Notes: generated by a model not told the origin, from the sequence alone. A DNA stretch of 64,000 nt from an uncultured Methanolobus sp. (GCF_963667555.1 NZ_OY763421.1:947562-1011561), one strand, 5' to 3'; numbered from the stretch's first letter, positions 44,156 to 53,778 are shown. A program made the numbers and translations.

Positions 44156-46732
44156 TTATTCCTTCTTCCTCGAAAATACAAATGCAATTCCAATTATTGT
44201 CAGCATTGGTAAAACCATTGTTGAAAACTCTGGTATTGCTTCATTATCGACAACTTCAGTTAGATCATAACAACAAACAGACTCATGTTGCTCACAATAC
44301 ATAGTTGCAGAATTGGTAATAGTACCACATGCTGTTGCTTTAGTTGTAACAAAAAAAGTTACAGTCTCATCAGGAGATAGAATTCCAATATCCATGCTTA
44401 CACAGTTTGTGCTTGAATTGAATTCACAGTCAGGTGCAGATACAAAAGTCAACTTAGAAGGAAGAACATTGATAATTGAAACGTTTGTAAGTTCAATGTT
44501 TCCTGTATTCTGCAAAGTGATCTCGTAAATGAGTTCAGAACCAGGTGAGGTTTTATCTATATTGTCTGTGATAGAGAAAATAAGCTCCGGTTCTTCAGAG
44601 ATCTCTTTTACAATTATGCTGATAGTTTGCGAATCTGTTGACCCATAGTCGTCATTAACATCAAATATCACACTGTATACACCTGCATCATTGTGACCCG
44701 TAACCCATGAGCCTTCACCGGTTTTATTATCAAAATTCCGGAACAGGTCTTTTCGTGAACAATTAAATAGTGGCACATCACCATCAAGGTCGTCAGAGTC
44801 TGCATTTACATAAACGACTTCCCCTTCAGTAACTTCTATACTTGAAAGTCCCGTTATTGTGACAGGGTTATTGTCCAATTGAACATTTGATGAAATGGGT
44901 CTTGATAGTGTATTCTTGCTTTTGTTGAAAGCATAGACGACTATAGAAGATGTTCCGTGTGGATCTAACGGTGTGTCATTGAAATAATGATGTGTTGTTG
45001 CGTTATGCCAGATACCATTTACACTGACGTTGAATGAATCTGTATTTACGCCAGAATTCCACGACCAATTCACATAGAAGTTACCTTTATCATAAGACAG
45101 ATCAGTTGGCATTGATACTGTGTCCTGATAAGTAAATTGTAAATATGGATAGCCATCGTTAATATCGGGGTTAATGGACCATATGTTATCAAAATCCCAG
45201 TTAACATAAGTGTTTGATGCATGTGGATAAGTCATTTCAGAAGTTGTTCGGCCTATGCCTAATACACTAGATGTTTGATTGGATGTGTTTATGTCCCAGT
45301 ATGAATTTGTTACAGCACCGTACCACATGTTTCCAATAAGACCACCAACTTTACTGCAGGCACTTGATACATATCCGTTAGAATATGAATTTACAGTATG
45401 ACCACCATGACTTTCTTGTGAACCAATAAGTCCTCCAACATAATCTATACCTATAACATCACACAAAGAATATGAATTATTCAGATCTAAATTCTCGGCT
45501 CTGCCAATTAGACCACCTGCATAATTGTTGCCGAAAACATTTCCTTCAGAGCAAACACAGTTAATATCTGAATTAAAGGACGCCCCTACGAAACCACCGC
45601 TATTTTCACCAGTACCTGTTACGTTACCTGTAAAATAAGAATCATTGAGGTAAGAATTTATTTGAACTCCGACAAGACCGCCTACATTATCGATTCCATA
45701 CACATTTCCAGTTGAATATGAAAGCTTAATGTTCCCATTTTCTATTCGACCAACAAGACCACCTGTATCAGTATCATTGCCCTGTACTGTTCCAGTAGAA
45801 TATGATTCTATTACAGAGGCCCATTGTGAAGAACCAATTAACCCTCCAACCTGACTTTGACCTTTAACATCGCAGGATGAATAAGAATCTTCTACTGCAC
45901 AAGAAGTTGGAGAAGTATGTCTTTGCACTCCTACAAGACCACCTACACCTGCGACACCATCAACTTTTCCACAAGAATATGAATTATCTATTTTTATATA
46001 ATAACTGAAACCAGCAAGACCACCTACAAAAGTATCACCTTTTACGTTGGATATTGAGGAGCATTCTTCTATAGTCCCATCTATGGCATAGCCAACAAGT
46101 CCACCTATATTTTTTGTACCTTTTACATTTACAAATGATTTAGAGTTTATAATTCTAGTGTTACCTCGTGAGTATCCTACCAGACCACCGATATGATTGC
46201 TACTAAAGTAAACTTCATTGTAAAATCCTGTAATATTTCCAGAAACCTGAGAGTTACTAATTGATGATGATTGCGACTGTGCACCTACAAGACTACCAAC
46301 ATAATTTCGACCAGTTATATTGACATCTTCCATCTCTGTATTCTTAACTGTTGAATTGAGTGTTGCCCCAAACAAACCTACACACTCTTTATCTGGTCTG
46401 TATATATACAATCCTGTAACCTTATGCCCCTGCCCATCAAAATTACCAGTAAAAGCAGAAGTCATAGTTCCAATTGATTCAAAACCAGCTCCATCATTCC
46501 AATTTATTGTGTCTGATGCATCAACATCGTTCACCAATACATAACTTGCTGCACGATTATATTTCATGTCCTGCAACTCATCAACATTAGATATCTGATA
46601 TGGATCTGTTTCCGAACCATCTCCACCGGAAAAAGCTGATGCAGGCGAGAGGAACAGTAAAACAACTGCTGTAACTGCGAGTGAATATAAAAGTAATGAA
46701 CGTGCATTAACTGGTCTTAACTTTTCAGTTAT
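44156..46732 (-). CDS. GLUG-repeat surface protein with PEF-CTERM signal
   Basis: About 858 aa if started at ATA 46732. The frame includes a signal peptide (ARSLLLYSLAVTAVVLLFLSPASA) ahead of the first canonical start (TTG 46576), which would remove it; only ATA at ITEKLRP, preceded by AGGT, fits. About a dozen GLUG-type repeats (NVGGLVG with NSYS/CSS) fill the first half, then a fibronectin-like part, an Ig-like part (LDGDVPLFNC) and a DUF11 domain. The C-terminus IPEFSTMVLPMLTIIGIAF followed by RKK is a PEF-CTERM sorting signal. Expected to be exported, processed by an archaeosortase and displayed. Confidence 0.82.
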   Translation of the reverse strand: MTEKLRPVNARSLLLYSLAVTAVVLLFLSPASAFSGGDGSETDPYQISNVDELQDMKYNRAASYVLVNDVDASDTINWNDGAGFESIGTMTSAFTGNFDGQGHKVTGLYIYRPDKECVGLFGATLNSTVKNTEMEDVNITGRNYVGSLVGAQSQSSSISNSQVSGNITGFYNEVYFSSNHIGGLVGYSRGNTRIINSKSFVNVKGTKNIGGLVGYAIDGTIEECSSISNVKGDTFVGGLAGFSYYIKIDNSYSCGKVDGVAGVGGLVGVQRHTSPTSCAVEDSYSSCDVKGQSQVGGLIGSSQWASVIESYSTGTVQGNDTDTGGLVGRIENGNIKLSYSTGNVYGIDNVGGLVGVQINSYLNDSYFTGNVTGTGENSGGFVGASFNSDINCVCSEGNVFGNNYAGGLIGRAENLDLNNSYSLCDVIGIDYVGGLIGSQESHGGHTVNSYSNGYVSSACSKVGGLIGNMWYGAVTNSYWDINTSNQTSSVLGIGRTTSEMTYPHASNTYVNWDFDNIWSINPDINDGYPYLQFTYQDTVSMPTDLSYDKGNFYVNWSWNSGVNTDSFNVSVNGIWHNATTHHYFNDTPLDPHGTSSIVVYAFNKSKNTLSRPISSNVQLDNNPVTITGLSSIEVTEGEVVYVNADSDDLDGDVPLFNCSRKDLFRNFDNKTGEGSWVTGHNDAGVYSVIFDVNDDYGSTDSQTISIIVKEISEEPELIFSITDNIDKTSPGSELIYEITLQNTGNIELTNVSIINVLPSKLTFVSAPDCEFNSSTNCVSMDIGILSPDETVTFFVTTKATACGTITNSATMYCEQHESVCCYDLTEVVDNEAIPEFSTMVLPMLTIIGIAFVFSRKKE

Positions 46733-47009
46733 TAAAATACCTATACATGTATGTATTAAAGTTTTAGATTCCTACATAAAAATACCCCATAAATCATTAG
46801 ATTTTTCAATGTATATAGATATCCAAAAGCCCTTTTAGATAGTTATTATAATACTTAATATATTTAATAAAAATGAGATCGGTTTCTTTTGACTTGTTGT
46901 GATGTTTTGATTGTTGATACTAATATAAGTCTATTACTAAAAATCAAAAAAGATATATAGTATTGGCAATACAAGACAATCCCCATAGAAATACTAGAGA
47001 TTGTTATTA

Positions 47010-47417
47010 ATGAAACTTTCAACAAAAAGTGAATATGCCTGCCTTGCACTTATTGACCTTTCAGAAAATTACGGTGCAGGATACATCAAGATCGAGGATA
47101 TTTGTCAGAGACAGGATCTTCCAAGGAAATATATCGAGCAGATATTACTATCATTAAAAAGGGCAGGATACGTGAAAAGCCGCCGAGGAGCTGATGGCGG
47201 GTATATGCTGGCTAAAGAACCGGGACAGATATCTCTGGCAGAGGTCGTAAGACTTATGGATGGTGCTCTGGCTCCGGTAAATTCTGTGAGCAAATACTTC
47301 TACGAATGTACGCCTCTTGAAAAGAACGAAGCACTGATAAAAGTTTTCAGGGAGATAAGGGATTACATCTCCGATAAAATGGAGAGTACGACTTTTGCGG
47401 ATATGATCAGTGAATAA
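47010..47417 (+). CDS. Rrf2-family transcriptional regulator
   Basis: 135-aa Rrf2 protein. MKLSTKSEYACLALIDLSEN, IEDICQRQDLPRKYIEQILLSLKRAGYVKSRRGADGGYMLAK is the Rrf2 winged helix. Only one Cys (YECTPL) remains in the region where iron-sulphur members have three, so the type without a cluster is likely. ATG 47010 starts the conserved part. Regulon unknown. Confidence 0.88.
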   Translation: MKLSTKSEYACLALIDLSENYGAGYIKIEDICQRQDLPRKYIEQILLSLKRAGYVKSRRGADGGYMLAKEPGQISLAEVVRLMDGALAPVNSVSKYFYECTPLEKNEALIKVFREIRDYISDKMESTTFADMISE

Positions 47418-47499
47418 TTTTTTTCAATACAATCTATACTAAACCGATAGAGAATATAGAATCAAAATACAGAATATATCCCTAAAGGAGATTTTTTTA

Positions 47500-47619
47500 A
47501 TGACATTTAAAAAAACCATTACCTACCTGTGCAATGTTGCGCAGTATAATGTCAGGCAGTTTGTACGCAAACACCAGGAGTATTTAAACAAAAGTAACCG
47601 GGTTAATAACAGGTGTTAG
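47500..47619 (+). CDS. Small basic protein, 39 aa
   Basis: ATG 47500 preceded by a strong AAAGGAG at nine-base spacing. Starts MTFKKTITYLCNVAQYNV and ends NKSNRVNNRC. Basic, with two Cys. I do not recognise it. The good ribosome site supports translation. Confidence 0.5.
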   Translation: MTFKKTITYLCNVAQYNVRQFVRKHQEYLNKSNRVNNRC

Positions 47620-47663
47620 AAGATATGAGAACTTATGATAAACTGTGAAAATTTTCGGGAAAG

Positions 47664-47686
47664 GTTTAATAACATGAATAATCATG
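47664..47686 (+). promoter_or_regulatory. Promoter dyad matching that of vht
   Basis: TTTAATAA followed by CATGAATAATCATG (47673-47686). It repeats the arrangement at 37543-37565 upstream of vhtG with one difference in the dyad. Confidence 0.6.
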
Positions 47687-47750
47687 ATGTATCTGCGGTG
47701 GAAATACCATCATTAATCATTAACTAAATTTGAGGACGGAGACCAGGACC

Positions 47751-47849
47751 ATGAAAAAAGGAAAACTGAATTTTAAAGAGTCTGAATTGGGAACATACCA
47801 CGAATTACTGGACGGATATTGCGAGTACGAGGAGGAATTTACTTGTTAA
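47751..47849 (+). CDS. Small acidic protein, 32 aa, leader of wHTH 3
   Basis: ATG 47751 to TAA 47849. Starts MKKGKLNFKESELGTYHELL and ends CEYEEEFTC. Its stop is 2 bp before the first ATG of wHTH regulator 3, whose ribosome site GAGGAGG lies inside it. Possibly a leader whose translation is coupled to the regulator. Confidence 0.45.
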   Translation: MKKGKLNFKESELGTYHELLDGYCEYEEEFTC

Positions 47850-47851
47850 AA

Positions 47852-48172
47852 ATGATGGATTCGGTCAGTATGACAGGACAAATTCGGGATACCATGTCAG
47901 ATGAAGAAATGATCGCATGGGTACTCGGTGTTGACAGACGCATTGTAGTCCTTGGATCTATGAAAAACCATCCAATTCTCAAAGCTTCAGACATCGCTCA
48001 GGAAACTAACAGATCAACACAGAACATAAGCCGTGCTCTTAAAGAGTTCAACGAAAAAGGATTCATCATGTGTCTGAATCCTGAAAAGACCACCTGGAAA
48101 AGATACACTGTAACAAGTGCCGGAAGAGAGTTACTGGATAAACTCGATGATATTTATTTTGATCCAAATTAA
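47852..48172 (+). CDS. Winged-helix regulator 3
   Basis: 106-aa paralogue of the other two winged-helix proteins. EEMIAWVLGVDRRIVVLGSMKNH, ASDIAQETNRSTQNISRALKEFNEKG (recognition helix) and CLNPEKTTWKRYTVTSAG (wing). ATG 47852 or 47855, behind GAGGAGG. Its promoter has the same dyad as the vht operon, so it may bind that dyad and control itself and the hydrogenase. Confidence 0.8.
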   Translation: MMDSVSMTGQIRDTMSDEEMIAWVLGVDRRIVVLGSMKNHPILKASDIAQETNRSTQNISRALKEFNEKGFIMCLNPEKTTWKRYTVTSAGRELLDKLDDIYFDPN

Positions 48173-48267
48173 GTGAGAGGTGGCTAACGTCAGGGTCAGC
48201 TTTCCTCTTTTACCTCTATTTTTCATTTCACTATCTGATTTTGGTTTCGTTTTCAGGTACTAGAGCT

Positions 48268-48437
48268 AGCCCGAAGGGTCCGGCAAAGCCGGCGTTTTCC
48301 AAAATGACTGAACAAAATATTCTGCATAATGCCAGAAACACTTTCTCGCAGCATTCCTGCAGAATTATCCATGTGACTATACTATATACAGCATTGCTGG
48401 AATGTGCCGCCTTCGGCGGATGGTTACTTTGGTATTA
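48268..48437 (-). repeat. MITE-like double-hairpin repeat, copy 4 (inverted)
   Basis: Between the convergent genes wHTH 3 and the acetolactate-synthase-like gene. CCGGC-AAA-GCCGG at about 48280 (loop altered) and CCGCC-TTC-GGCGG at about 48407. Confidence 0.72.
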
Positions 48438-48449
48438 GTTTAACGGTTT

Positions 48450-50174
48450 TTATGATCCGTCTTCAACCTGTCTGATATACGGACCCAGAATCATGTCCTT
48501 GTAAGCTCCACCTGCAGGAACCTTGGGATACAGGATTTCTTCCCTGTCCGTGCAAACTTCAAGGAAACACGGTCCTTCTGAATTCAGGAAAGCTTCCATG
48601 CCGTCCTTCAGATCATTACGGTCGCTTATCCTTTCTGCAAAAGCAAATCCGAATGACTCTGCAATATCTGCAAAACGGACATCCTTTGGCCGTTGTGTTC
48701 CTGTCCTTTTGCCGTCATAAGCAACGTCCTGAAGGTTCTGGACCATTCCATCGCTCCTGTTGTTAAGCATGAGTATCTTGATCGGCAGGTTGAGAGATGC
48801 AATAGTGTGCAGTTCTCCCAGATTCATCCGCAGGCTGCCATCACCGTCTATAGCTATAACCCTTGCATCAGGGTTGGCAAAATGAACACCGATGGATGTT
48901 GGCATGGAAAAGCCCATTGTTCCAAAGGAACCGGAACTCATGAAGGATTTTGCTGTCTGCATTGGAAGGTACTGTGCTGCAAGCATCTGCTGGTTTCCAA
49001 CACCTGTTGTAACCATGGTGTTGTCATCAACATAGTCAGACAAAAGTGACATGACCTCAGCAGATTGGATGAATTCGGACTGCCGGTTATAATCCAGTGG
49101 CCAGGACCTCTTAAGGAATCTGGCACGTTCCTGCCATTCATGGATATTCAGGGTGATGTTATGCTTTTTCGCGAAGTTCAGCAGGTCCATGATAGCCGTG
49201 GCAGCATCACCTATGAATGTGAACTTTGGTCCCCTTTCGATCTTTATCTGGTGCATTTTCTCGGGATTTATATCGATATAGGCTATGTCAGTTCCAATAG
49301 CAAAACCGACCTTTTCAGCAACCCTGTCATCCCAGCGGACACCGATTGCAAAGAAGAAGTCGTTCTCCTGGATCAGCATGTTGGCATAGGGTGTGCCGAA
49401 CATTCCCAGCATTCCGAGGTTGAGTTCATCCCTTCCGTTGATGACACCTTTTGCCATGAGAGTGTTAACTGATGGAATCCCGAAATATTCATTGAACTCA
49501 CGTATAGCCTGGCTTCCTGCTTCGGAGTTTAGACCTCCTCCAATATAGAGCAGAGGCTTTTTTGATCTCAGGAACATCTGGTAGAATTCCTCACATTGTT
49601 CTTCACACAGGTGTCTATCATCATGATAGCTTTCCTCAAACCTCATGATGTTCATGTCCTGGTATTCATGCATCTTCTGCTGTTTGTCCAGCGGGATATC
49701 TATGACAACAGGCCCGGGTTTTCCTGATCTTGCAAAGTAGTAGGCATCTTTGACTATCGCTTCGAGGTCATCGCTATCAGAAACCAGCATGACCTTCTTG
49801 GCAGCTTCCCCGAAAACGCCCTGGACATTAATGTGCTGGAATGAATCGGTGCCTATCTTGTGTTCGGGGACCTGCCCTGCAAAGACAAGCAGTGGAATGC
49901 TGTCACCATAGGCATCAGCAACACTTGTGAGTGTGTTGGTAATCGCAGGCCCGGATGTGACTATGGCAACACCGACATCGCCTGATGACCGGGAATAACC
50001 GGCTGCACTGAAGGCTGCTGACTGCTCGTTGGAGTTGATAACTATCTCGATGTCACTCTTCTCAAGGGCATGGAAAACCGGCAGTATCGCCGCTCCGGTA
50101 TAACCGAATATTTGTTTGACCCCGAGGTCCTCCAGACTTTTAACTAATATTTCTGCTCCATTCATTTCTTCCAT
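48450..50174 (-). CDS. Acetolactate synthase-like thiamine-diphosphate enzyme
   Basis: 574-aa ThDP enzyme of the acetolactate synthase (IlvB) family. INSNEQSAAFSAAGYSRSSG holds the catalytic Glu, TSGPAITNTLTSVADAYGDSIPLL is typical, and the metal/ThDP motif is GDGSLRMNLGELHTIASLNLPIKILMLNN. It would join two pyruvates, or pyruvate and another keto acid. No small regulatory subunit or ilvC adjoins, so it may be a paralogue with a separate role. ATG 50174 follows GGAG; the frame extends upstream. Confidence 0.85.
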   Translation of the reverse strand: MEEMNGAEILVKSLEDLGVKQIFGYTGAAILPVFHALEKSDIEIVINSNEQSAAFSAAGYSRSSGDVGVAIVTSGPAITNTLTSVADAYGDSIPLLVFAGQVPEHKIGTDSFQHINVQGVFGEAAKKVMLVSDSDDLEAIVKDAYYFARSGKPGPVVIDIPLDKQQKMHEYQDMNIMRFEESYHDDRHLCEEQCEEFYQMFLRSKKPLLYIGGGLNSEAGSQAIREFNEYFGIPSVNTLMAKGVINGRDELNLGMLGMFGTPYANMLIQENDFFFAIGVRWDDRVAEKVGFAIGTDIAYIDINPEKMHQIKIERGPKFTFIGDAATAIMDLLNFAKKHNITLNIHEWQERARFLKRSWPLDYNRQSEFIQSAEVMSLLSDYVDDNTMVTTGVGNQQMLAAQYLPMQTAKSFMSSGSFGTMGFSMPTSIGVHFANPDARVIAIDGDGSLRMNLGELHTIASLNLPIKILMLNNRSDGMVQNLQDVAYDGKRTGTQRPKDVRFADIAESFGFAFAERISDRNDLKDGMEAFLNSEGPCFLEVCTDREEILYPKVPAGGAYKDMILGPYIRQVEDGS

Positions 50175-50524
50175 TGTAATTCTCCGTGAAAGAAACGATC
50201 CCGGCACAGGATACACTAATCAGTAAATTGACCAAAAACAGTGCACTTGAGCCAGAAAAGTTTCGATTATCTTGCTCAAGCGTGTAGCACTACCACTATT
50301 ACAGACACATTACGTAAAGTGTGAGTTGTGGTAGAGGTTTGCATTAATAAGTAAAAGAAAAAATGATATTTAAGAGTGTTGCCAATAATATTAATTTAAT
50401 TTAAACTTATTCCCATTATATTTAATTTTCAAAGAAAAATTTCGATAAGTATATATAACTGCCAAAAATACACAATTTTAACTTTTAATTTATTAGATGT
50501 GGAAAATATAAAATGGAGATAGTA
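50175..50524. promoter_or_regulatory. Divergent intergenic region
   Basis: 350 bp between the acetolactate-synthase-like gene and the following rightward gene. AT-rich from 50340 onward, with TATA-like stretches (TATATAA at 50453-50459). No gene or strong repeat seen. Confidence 0.4.
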
Positions 50525-51487
50525 ATGAATAAAAAAGAAATACTTGATCAAAATAATCGTATATATGGCATAGTTTCTTATATATCAATAATTGCTGCAC
50601 TAATATGCATAATTATATACTTTATTTCTGGAAAAATTGGATGGACCATTAATGGAGTAGACATATTACTATCACTTTTGGCTTCAATATCAATCTTTAT
50701 TATTGCTAATGCTAAAAAAACAGAAATGGTTCATGATAAAGTCAATCTGATTTATGATGATGTTAGCGTACTGAGGAACGCAAGTCCCACATTATTGACA
50801 GAAATAAGTAATGAAAAAGATTTTTATGTATTATTGGACGAAAAAGTAAAAAAATCAAGTCATAGAGTATGGTGGATGCATTTGGATCCATGGGAACCAA
50901 ATTCGCCTCAAGTTGCTGAAGAACAAAGACAAATATATTTTAACAATATGTTACAATATATAAAATTGAACCCACGTATTGTTTATAAGAGAATTATAAG
51001 TATTCCTGATAATGCAAAACTAGCGTGGGTTGAAAAATTAATAAATGATACAAGTGAGTATAATAATTTAGAGTTAGCATATATTAATATTGATTGCATT
51101 GAGAAATTTGGTACTAAATCAGTTATGACAGTGATAAGTTGCCAAATAATTGATAATGATAAAATGTTTTTACTTAACCCACTTTTAAATTATGTACCTG
51201 AAGCTACAGGCACCTTCAAAAAGTGCTTATATTTTGAAAATAAAGAAATTGTATCGATATATCAAGAATACTATTCTAAACTCTGGGACACAATAACAAG
51301 CGGTGGCAATTTGCATGGATGCTTGCTTAAAAGTGGCGTAGGTAGCAAGCGATTTTATGACAATATAGATAGAATTAAAAAAGATATTGCTGACCGAGAA
51401 TGTGAAAAATCTAAAGAATCAGATTTTCAAAACAACGGATATAGCATGTTTAACCAACAACCTACAAATGACGCTATTAACGCATAA
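50525..51487 (+). CDS. Membrane-anchored protein of unknown function
   Basis: 320 aa from ATG 50525 (GGAGAT four bases upstream). Two membrane helices at about residues 15-37 and 45-63; then a soluble domain with VWWMHLDPWEPNSPQVAEEQRQIYF, RIVYKRIISIPDNAKLAWV, and a C-terminal YYSKLWDTIT. This layout resembles phospholipase-D-like or SMODS-associated soluble domains but HKD motifs are absent, so I do not assign it. AT-rich, followed immediately by an IS. Confidence 0.5.
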   Translation: MNKKEILDQNNRIYGIVSYISIIAALICIIIYFISGKIGWTINGVDILLSLLASISIFIIANAKKTEMVHDKVNLIYDDVSVLRNASPTLLTEISNEKDFYVLLDEKVKKSSHRVWWMHLDPWEPNSPQVAEEQRQIYFNNMLQYIKLNPRIVYKRIISIPDNAKLAWVEKLINDTSEYNNLELAYINIDCIEKFGTKSVMTVISCQIIDNDKMFLLNPLLNYVPEATGTFKKCLYFENKEIVSIYQEYYSKLWDTITSGGNLHGCLLKSGVGSKRFYDNIDRIKKDIADRECEKSKESDFQNNGYSMFNQQPTNDAINA

Positions 51488-51575
51488 TAAACATAAATTT
51501 TAATGGATTTAATGATTTATAATGAGGTTATCTAATTAGCTCCCAAATCCCTCCATTCTAATTAGACAGACATTT

Positions 51576-52667
51576 TCAATAAAAGCTTCCAAATGAATTT
51601 CTTTTCTCAAATCCATTTTGTATTTCTGTAAGTACAAGCAACTGATACGCTACAAAATTCAGTAGAGAGTAGAGCTTTCTACTCTCTACTCTGATTCTTC
51701 TTATATCAAACTTGACTACATCCTTAATGTGTCCGTGCTTTGATTCGCATTCTCCTCTTTTCTTGTATAGCTCATAGAACGATTGATCCCTCATATTTTG
51801 ATTTCGTAAGTTCATTCCAACCTGTTTAGACATTCCAATCTCATATAGGAATTTTAGTTTTTCTTCAGTGCTTGCAAGTATATTCCCACCTAGAAACCAC
51901 ATTTTATTCACCCAATGATTGATTCTGTCCATTTCACCCTCTTTGCTGATCACAGCATTTTTTGGATATGCAATAACTGGCCTTGCATTCAAATGATACC
52001 AGATATCTGCATGATTCTTGAATGCTTTATAACCCGTATCTGCAGAATACATGTCAATATCAGCATTCATTTTCTTCAATGCTTGAATGTGTTTGATGAG
52101 TTCATGAGTATCTCCTGTTTTGCCATTTGTATGTGTCATGAACACTGGATAAGTTCCTATCATTGTAATATGGGCTTTGTCCATCTTACATCCATAATGT
52201 GGATTGTAATCAGCATGCTTATCATATCTTGATGCTTCAAGTGGAGTTGAATCGATCTTAGCTTCTTTTATTTGAGTAAGATTAAGGATTCTTTCTCCAA
52301 CTAACATCATTATTTCGTTGATTCCTTCATCACCCAGCCTATATTTTACAAAGTTATGTAGCGTCTTTGGAGAAGGAAGCTTTACGAGGTCATTATCACC
52401 ATAAAAAGCGAGTAGTATTGCCTCTTCATTTGACAATGAGGCAATAGTTTTTTCATAGGATAACTGCCTGAAACACATCACAATGAAGAGCTTTATCATC
52501 GAAGAAATGCTATATTTAAAATGCCAACTGTTGTTGGCATAATAAGCACGTTCCACGTGCTTTGAAATATCTTCTATGCAGAGAAAGTGCAGGAATTGGC
52601 AAATTGAGGCGCTTTCTCTGTTCAGATAGTTTTCAATTGAATCCTCAAAGTGGACTCCTCCATACAT
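51576..52667 (-). CDS. DDE transposase (IS5/IS1182-like)
   Basis: 363 aa from ATG 52667; TTG 52697 would add ten residues. N-terminal DUF772-like part (SSMIKLFIVMCFRQLSYEKT), then EAKIDSTPLEA (first Asp), MYSADTGYKAFKNH (second Asp), and KKRGECESKHGHIKDVVKFD (Glu with K/R). All catalytic residues remain and the frame is open, so it may be active. It sits in an element flanked by GAGGTYRTCTAATTAG repeats. Confidence 0.85.
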   Translation of the reverse strand: MYGGVHFEDSIENYLNRESASICQFLHFLCIEDISKHVERAYYANNSWHFKYSISSMIKLFIVMCFRQLSYEKTIASLSNEEAILLAFYGDNDLVKLPSPKTLHNFVKYRLGDEGINEIMMLVGERILNLTQIKEAKIDSTPLEASRYDKHADYNPHYGCKMDKAHITMIGTYPVFMTHTNGKTGDTHELIKHIQALKKMNADIDMYSADTGYKAFKNHADIWYHLNARPVIAYPKNAVISKEGEMDRINHWVNKMWFLGGNILASTEEKLKFLYEIGMSKQVGMNLRNQNMRDQSFYELYKKRGECESKHGHIKDVVKFDIRRIRVESRKLYSLLNFVAYQLLVLTEIQNGFEKRNSFGSFY

Positions 52668-52720
52668 TATAGATTTTTTAGCTATGAGACGGGCCAAATT
52701 TATGCTATTTATAGCTGCCG

Positions 52721-52743
52721 CCCCCCCCCCAAAAAAAAAAAAA
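52721..52743. repeat. Homopolymer pair C10-A13
   Basis: Ten C followed by thirteen A, inside the IS between the right terminal repeat and the transposase start. Such a tract is prone to length change; it could alter promoter spacing, or be a sequencing artefact. Confidence 0.7.
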
Positions 52744-52809
52744 TAGGTTTTGAAGGTAACGAAAAAAAGGATTAAGCTTTTATGCTGAAATTCTAATTAG
52801 ACGACCTCA

Positions 52810-53181
52810 CAAGATGAAATAGAAAACCATCTTATTTTTCGGTCAATAACATGACTTTTCGGAGAGAATACTGAATATTCAGACAAATCGATCTTTAAGA
52901 CAAAAAGCATGATACTCTGGAACATTTTCTTCACAGGAGTTCTTCAGGTTCATTCGTATGACTGCAATAATCTTTTGATAAATAATCATATAGCAGCATT
53001 GGAATGCGCCGCCTTCGGCGGATTGTTGCTTTGTTTTTAGATTGCCGGTTTCTATTTTGTGGAAATTTAATGATCAAAGGTTGTATCAATTCTAATGTTC
53101 ATGATAAATCAATACTTTTTTAACCGAGCATACCGTAAGCCTATGAACACGTTTTTGCGATAAAAACAAGAGGAAAATACG
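52810..53181 (+). other. Intergenic region with partial repeat copy 5
   Basis: About 370 bp. Around 52990-53074 stands one end of the double-hairpin repeat in inverse orientation: CCGCC-TTC-GGCGG at about 53009, then TTGCTTTGTTTTTAGATTGCC and GTGGAAATTTAA, which match the left arm of copy 6. The CCGGC hairpin half is missing. The rest holds the promoter of the cupin regulator gene. Confidence 0.6.
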
Positions 53182-53757
53182 ATGGCAGATAAGAATATAC
53201 TAGGTGGTAAAATACGTCAGATACGTGAAATGCAGAAAATGTCTGTAGAGGATCTGGCAACTAACAGTAATACGAGCGTAGAACTGATAAGCAAACTTGA
53301 AGACGGAGCACTTGTCCCTTCACTTACTCCGCTCATGCAGATAGCAAGAGCACTTGGAGTTCGTCTTGGAACATTCCTTGATGATGCGCCACATACCGGT
53401 CCGGTAGTTGTCAAAAGCGGTGCATCTGACAATGTTGTAAGATTCTCCGGTAACTGCGATACATGCGAGAACAGCACACTGGATTTCTTCTCACTGGCAA
53501 AAGACAAAGCAGACAGACACATGGAACCATTCATCATTGACGTTCACCCTCGATCAGGGGACGTAACTCCATCATCCCATGAAGGGGAAGAGTTCATTTA
53601 CGTGCTTGGCGGTCAGATAGAGATAATTTACGGAAAGGACAGTTTCACACTTACAACAGGGGACAGTATTTACTATGATTCTGTTGTACCTCACCATGTG
53701 CATGCAGTCGGAACCGAAGACGCAAAGATCCTGGCTGTCGTTTATGCACCTTATTAA
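53182..53757 (+). CDS. XRE-type regulator with cupin domain
   Basis: 191 aa. Helix-turn-helix [35 protein letters not shown] (about 8-42), then a C-terminal cupin barrel ([21 protein letters not shown] ... [18 protein letters not shown]) with metal-ligand-like His/Glu. Proteins of this layout regulate metabolic operons in response to a small ligand. It is followed at 21 bp by a thioesterase gene and then an acyl-CoA synthetase gene, so it probably controls that operon. Confidence 0.9.
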   Translation: MADKNILGGKIRQIREMQKMSVEDLATNSNTSVELISKLEDGALVPSLTPLMQIARALGVRLGTFLDDAPHTGPVVVKSGASDNVVRFSGNCDTCENSTLDFFSLAKDKADRHMEPFIIDVHPRSGDVTPSSHEGEEFIYVLGGQIEIIYGKDSFTLTTGDSIYYDSVVPHHVHAVGTEDAKILAVVYAPY

Positions 53758-53778
53758 TCAGACCAGAAGTAGATAAAA

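Larger units (their letters stand above)
51523..52809 (-). mobile_element. IS5/IS1182-like insertion sequence
   Basis: 1287 bp. Terminal inverted repeats: TGAGGTTATCTAATTAG at the left and the inverse of TGAGGTCGTCTAATTAG at the right. One DDE transposase gene. No clear target duplication at either flank. A 23-base homopolymer pair C10A13 lies inside the right end. Confidence 0.78.
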
